Shown here: in pieces, positions 6,990 through 7,408 of the stretch | Numbering within the stretch: the first letter of the stretch is position 1 | How the letters are laid out: each line of letters starts with the position of its first letter | Translations under genes and position numbers: made by a program | Source: Nitrospirota bacterium | Lineage (GTDB): Bacteria; Nitrospirota; Nitrospiria; Nitrospirales; UBA8639 | Direction: 5' to 3' | Length of the DNA stretch: 7,408 nucleotides | Assembly (NCBI GenBank): GCA_003233615.1 | Contig: QIMB01000463.1 | Coordinates: 1 to 7,408, forward strand | The notes under the pieces: model-generated | The model's input: the letters and a program-made list of their open reading frames with translations, nothing else | Databases searched by the model: none | Told to the model about the DNA's origin: nothing

Positions 6990-7408
6990 TTAGGGACGCA
7001 TAGGCCCCAAGCCTGATAAGGGCCCCTTCGAGTCCTCATTGATGGCTAGGCCTTCTTCTTCTGATTTTTTCCTAAGGATGGCAATTCGAGTTTCAAAGTC
7101 TGGTTGTTGAAGATCCGCAATCAGGCCCCATTCAAACCTGGATCGTAAGCGTTCCTCCATCGACGGCATTTCCTTAGGAAAGCGATCACTGGAGAGGACT
7201 ATTTGTTTTCCCTCTTCATAGAGGGAATTGAACGTGTGAAAAAATTCCTCTTGGGTCCGTTCTTTTCCCGCCAAAAATTGAATATCATCAATTAACAGCA
7301 TATCCACATTTCGGTAACGGCGACGTAATTCCATCATTTTGTCATATCGGATGGAATTAATGACTTCATTGGTAAATTGTTCTGTGGTGACGTAGGCAAT
7401 ACGCAGAT
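6990..7408 (-). CDS. dnaA: Chromosomal replication initiator DnaA, AAA+ domain fragment (5' end off window, 3' end frameshifted)
   Basis: DnaA binds origin DNA boxes, forms an ATP-dependent filament and melts the origin. This part enters the window inside AAA+ domain III, with the first whole codon at 7406, so domains I-II and Walker A are off the right edge. Visible family motifs, in order: Walker B LLIDDIQFL, the KERTQEEFFHTFN segment, sensor 1 IVLSSDR, and ERLRSRFEWGL, which carries the box VII arginine and arginine finger (E. coli R281 and R285). The homology runs through FETRIAILRKK to AINED and then stops. The next 13 residues (SKGPLSGLGPMRP) are out-of-frame reading of the normal continuation, ending at a TAA at 6990-6992. 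The rest of DnaA follows at once in another frame at 6631-7035. Identity as DnaA is certain; whether a working protein is made is not. Confidence 0.95.
   Translation of the reverse strand, partial: LRIAYVTTEQFTNEVINSIRYDKMMELRRRYRNVDMLLIDDIQFLAGKERTQEEFFHTFNSLYEEGKQIVLSSDRFPKEMPSMEERLRSRFEWGLIADLQQPDFETRIAILRKKSEEEGLAINEDSKGPLSGLGPMRP
7030..7036 (-). other. dnaA: Deletion/frameshift scar inside dnaA, about 46 bases missing
   Basis: On the minus strand the codons GAG GAC (E-D of AINED) run straight into CTC GAA GGG GCC (L-E-G-A), sharing one C at 7032. In E. coli DnaA the same two points are separated by 15 residues, V321-E335, including the sensor 2 arginine R334. With equal spacing, 45 bases plus the shared base, 46 in all, are missing, which shifts the frame. 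The count assumes no other length difference from E. coli; any length of 46 plus or minus a multiple of three would give the same frames. No base inside the junction looks inserted. Confidence 0.85.

Noticed and set aside
6972..7036. Programmed ribosomal frameshift as an explanation for split dnaA.
   Set aside because: There is no slippery heptamer at the junction, and a shift would still leave about 15 conserved residues missing, so a deletion explains it better.

Overview
This window is a compact replication-initiation and topoisomerase block, read entirely on the minus strand: dnaA (its 5' part lies outside the window) -> dnaN -> gyrB -> gyrA -> start of a small membrane-protein gene cut by the left edge. 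All four large genes are recognisable from family motifs. The organism is a bacterium with an E. coli-like GyrB that carries the long TOPRIM insertion typical of many Gram-negative groups, moderate GC, and the order dnaA-dnaN-gyrB-gyrA with no recF. This fits a non-proteobacterial Gram-negative lineage. Nitrospirota is my best guess from remembered gene order and protein flavour, but the window alone does not prove it.

Layout, in transcription order from right to left. 7408-6990 encodes the AAA+ part of DnaA from just before Walker B. 6972-6631 encodes DnaA domain IV in a different frame. The two belong to one gene, broken near 7030-7036 by what looks like a 46-base deletion that removes the sensor 2 segment and shifts the frame. 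After 24 bases comes dnaN (6606-5482), intact. After 55 bases with no recF comes gyrB (5426-2922), intact. After 69 bases comes gyrA (2852-348), intact. A 198-base spacer rich in purine/pyrimidine inverted repeats (150-347) then separates gyrA from a partial gene for a one-helix membrane protein (149-1).

How the genes work together: DnaA opens the origin, DnaN clamps the replicative polymerase to DNA, and GyrA2GyrB2 removes the positive supercoils ahead of the fork. The short spacers and absence of convincing internal promoters suggest co-transcription, which is inference. Everything except the dnaA break is ordinary housekeeping. The break is the one strong anomaly: either a sequence or assembly error, or a real lesion in a normally essential gene. 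I see no undescribed defence, mobile or biosynthetic system here.
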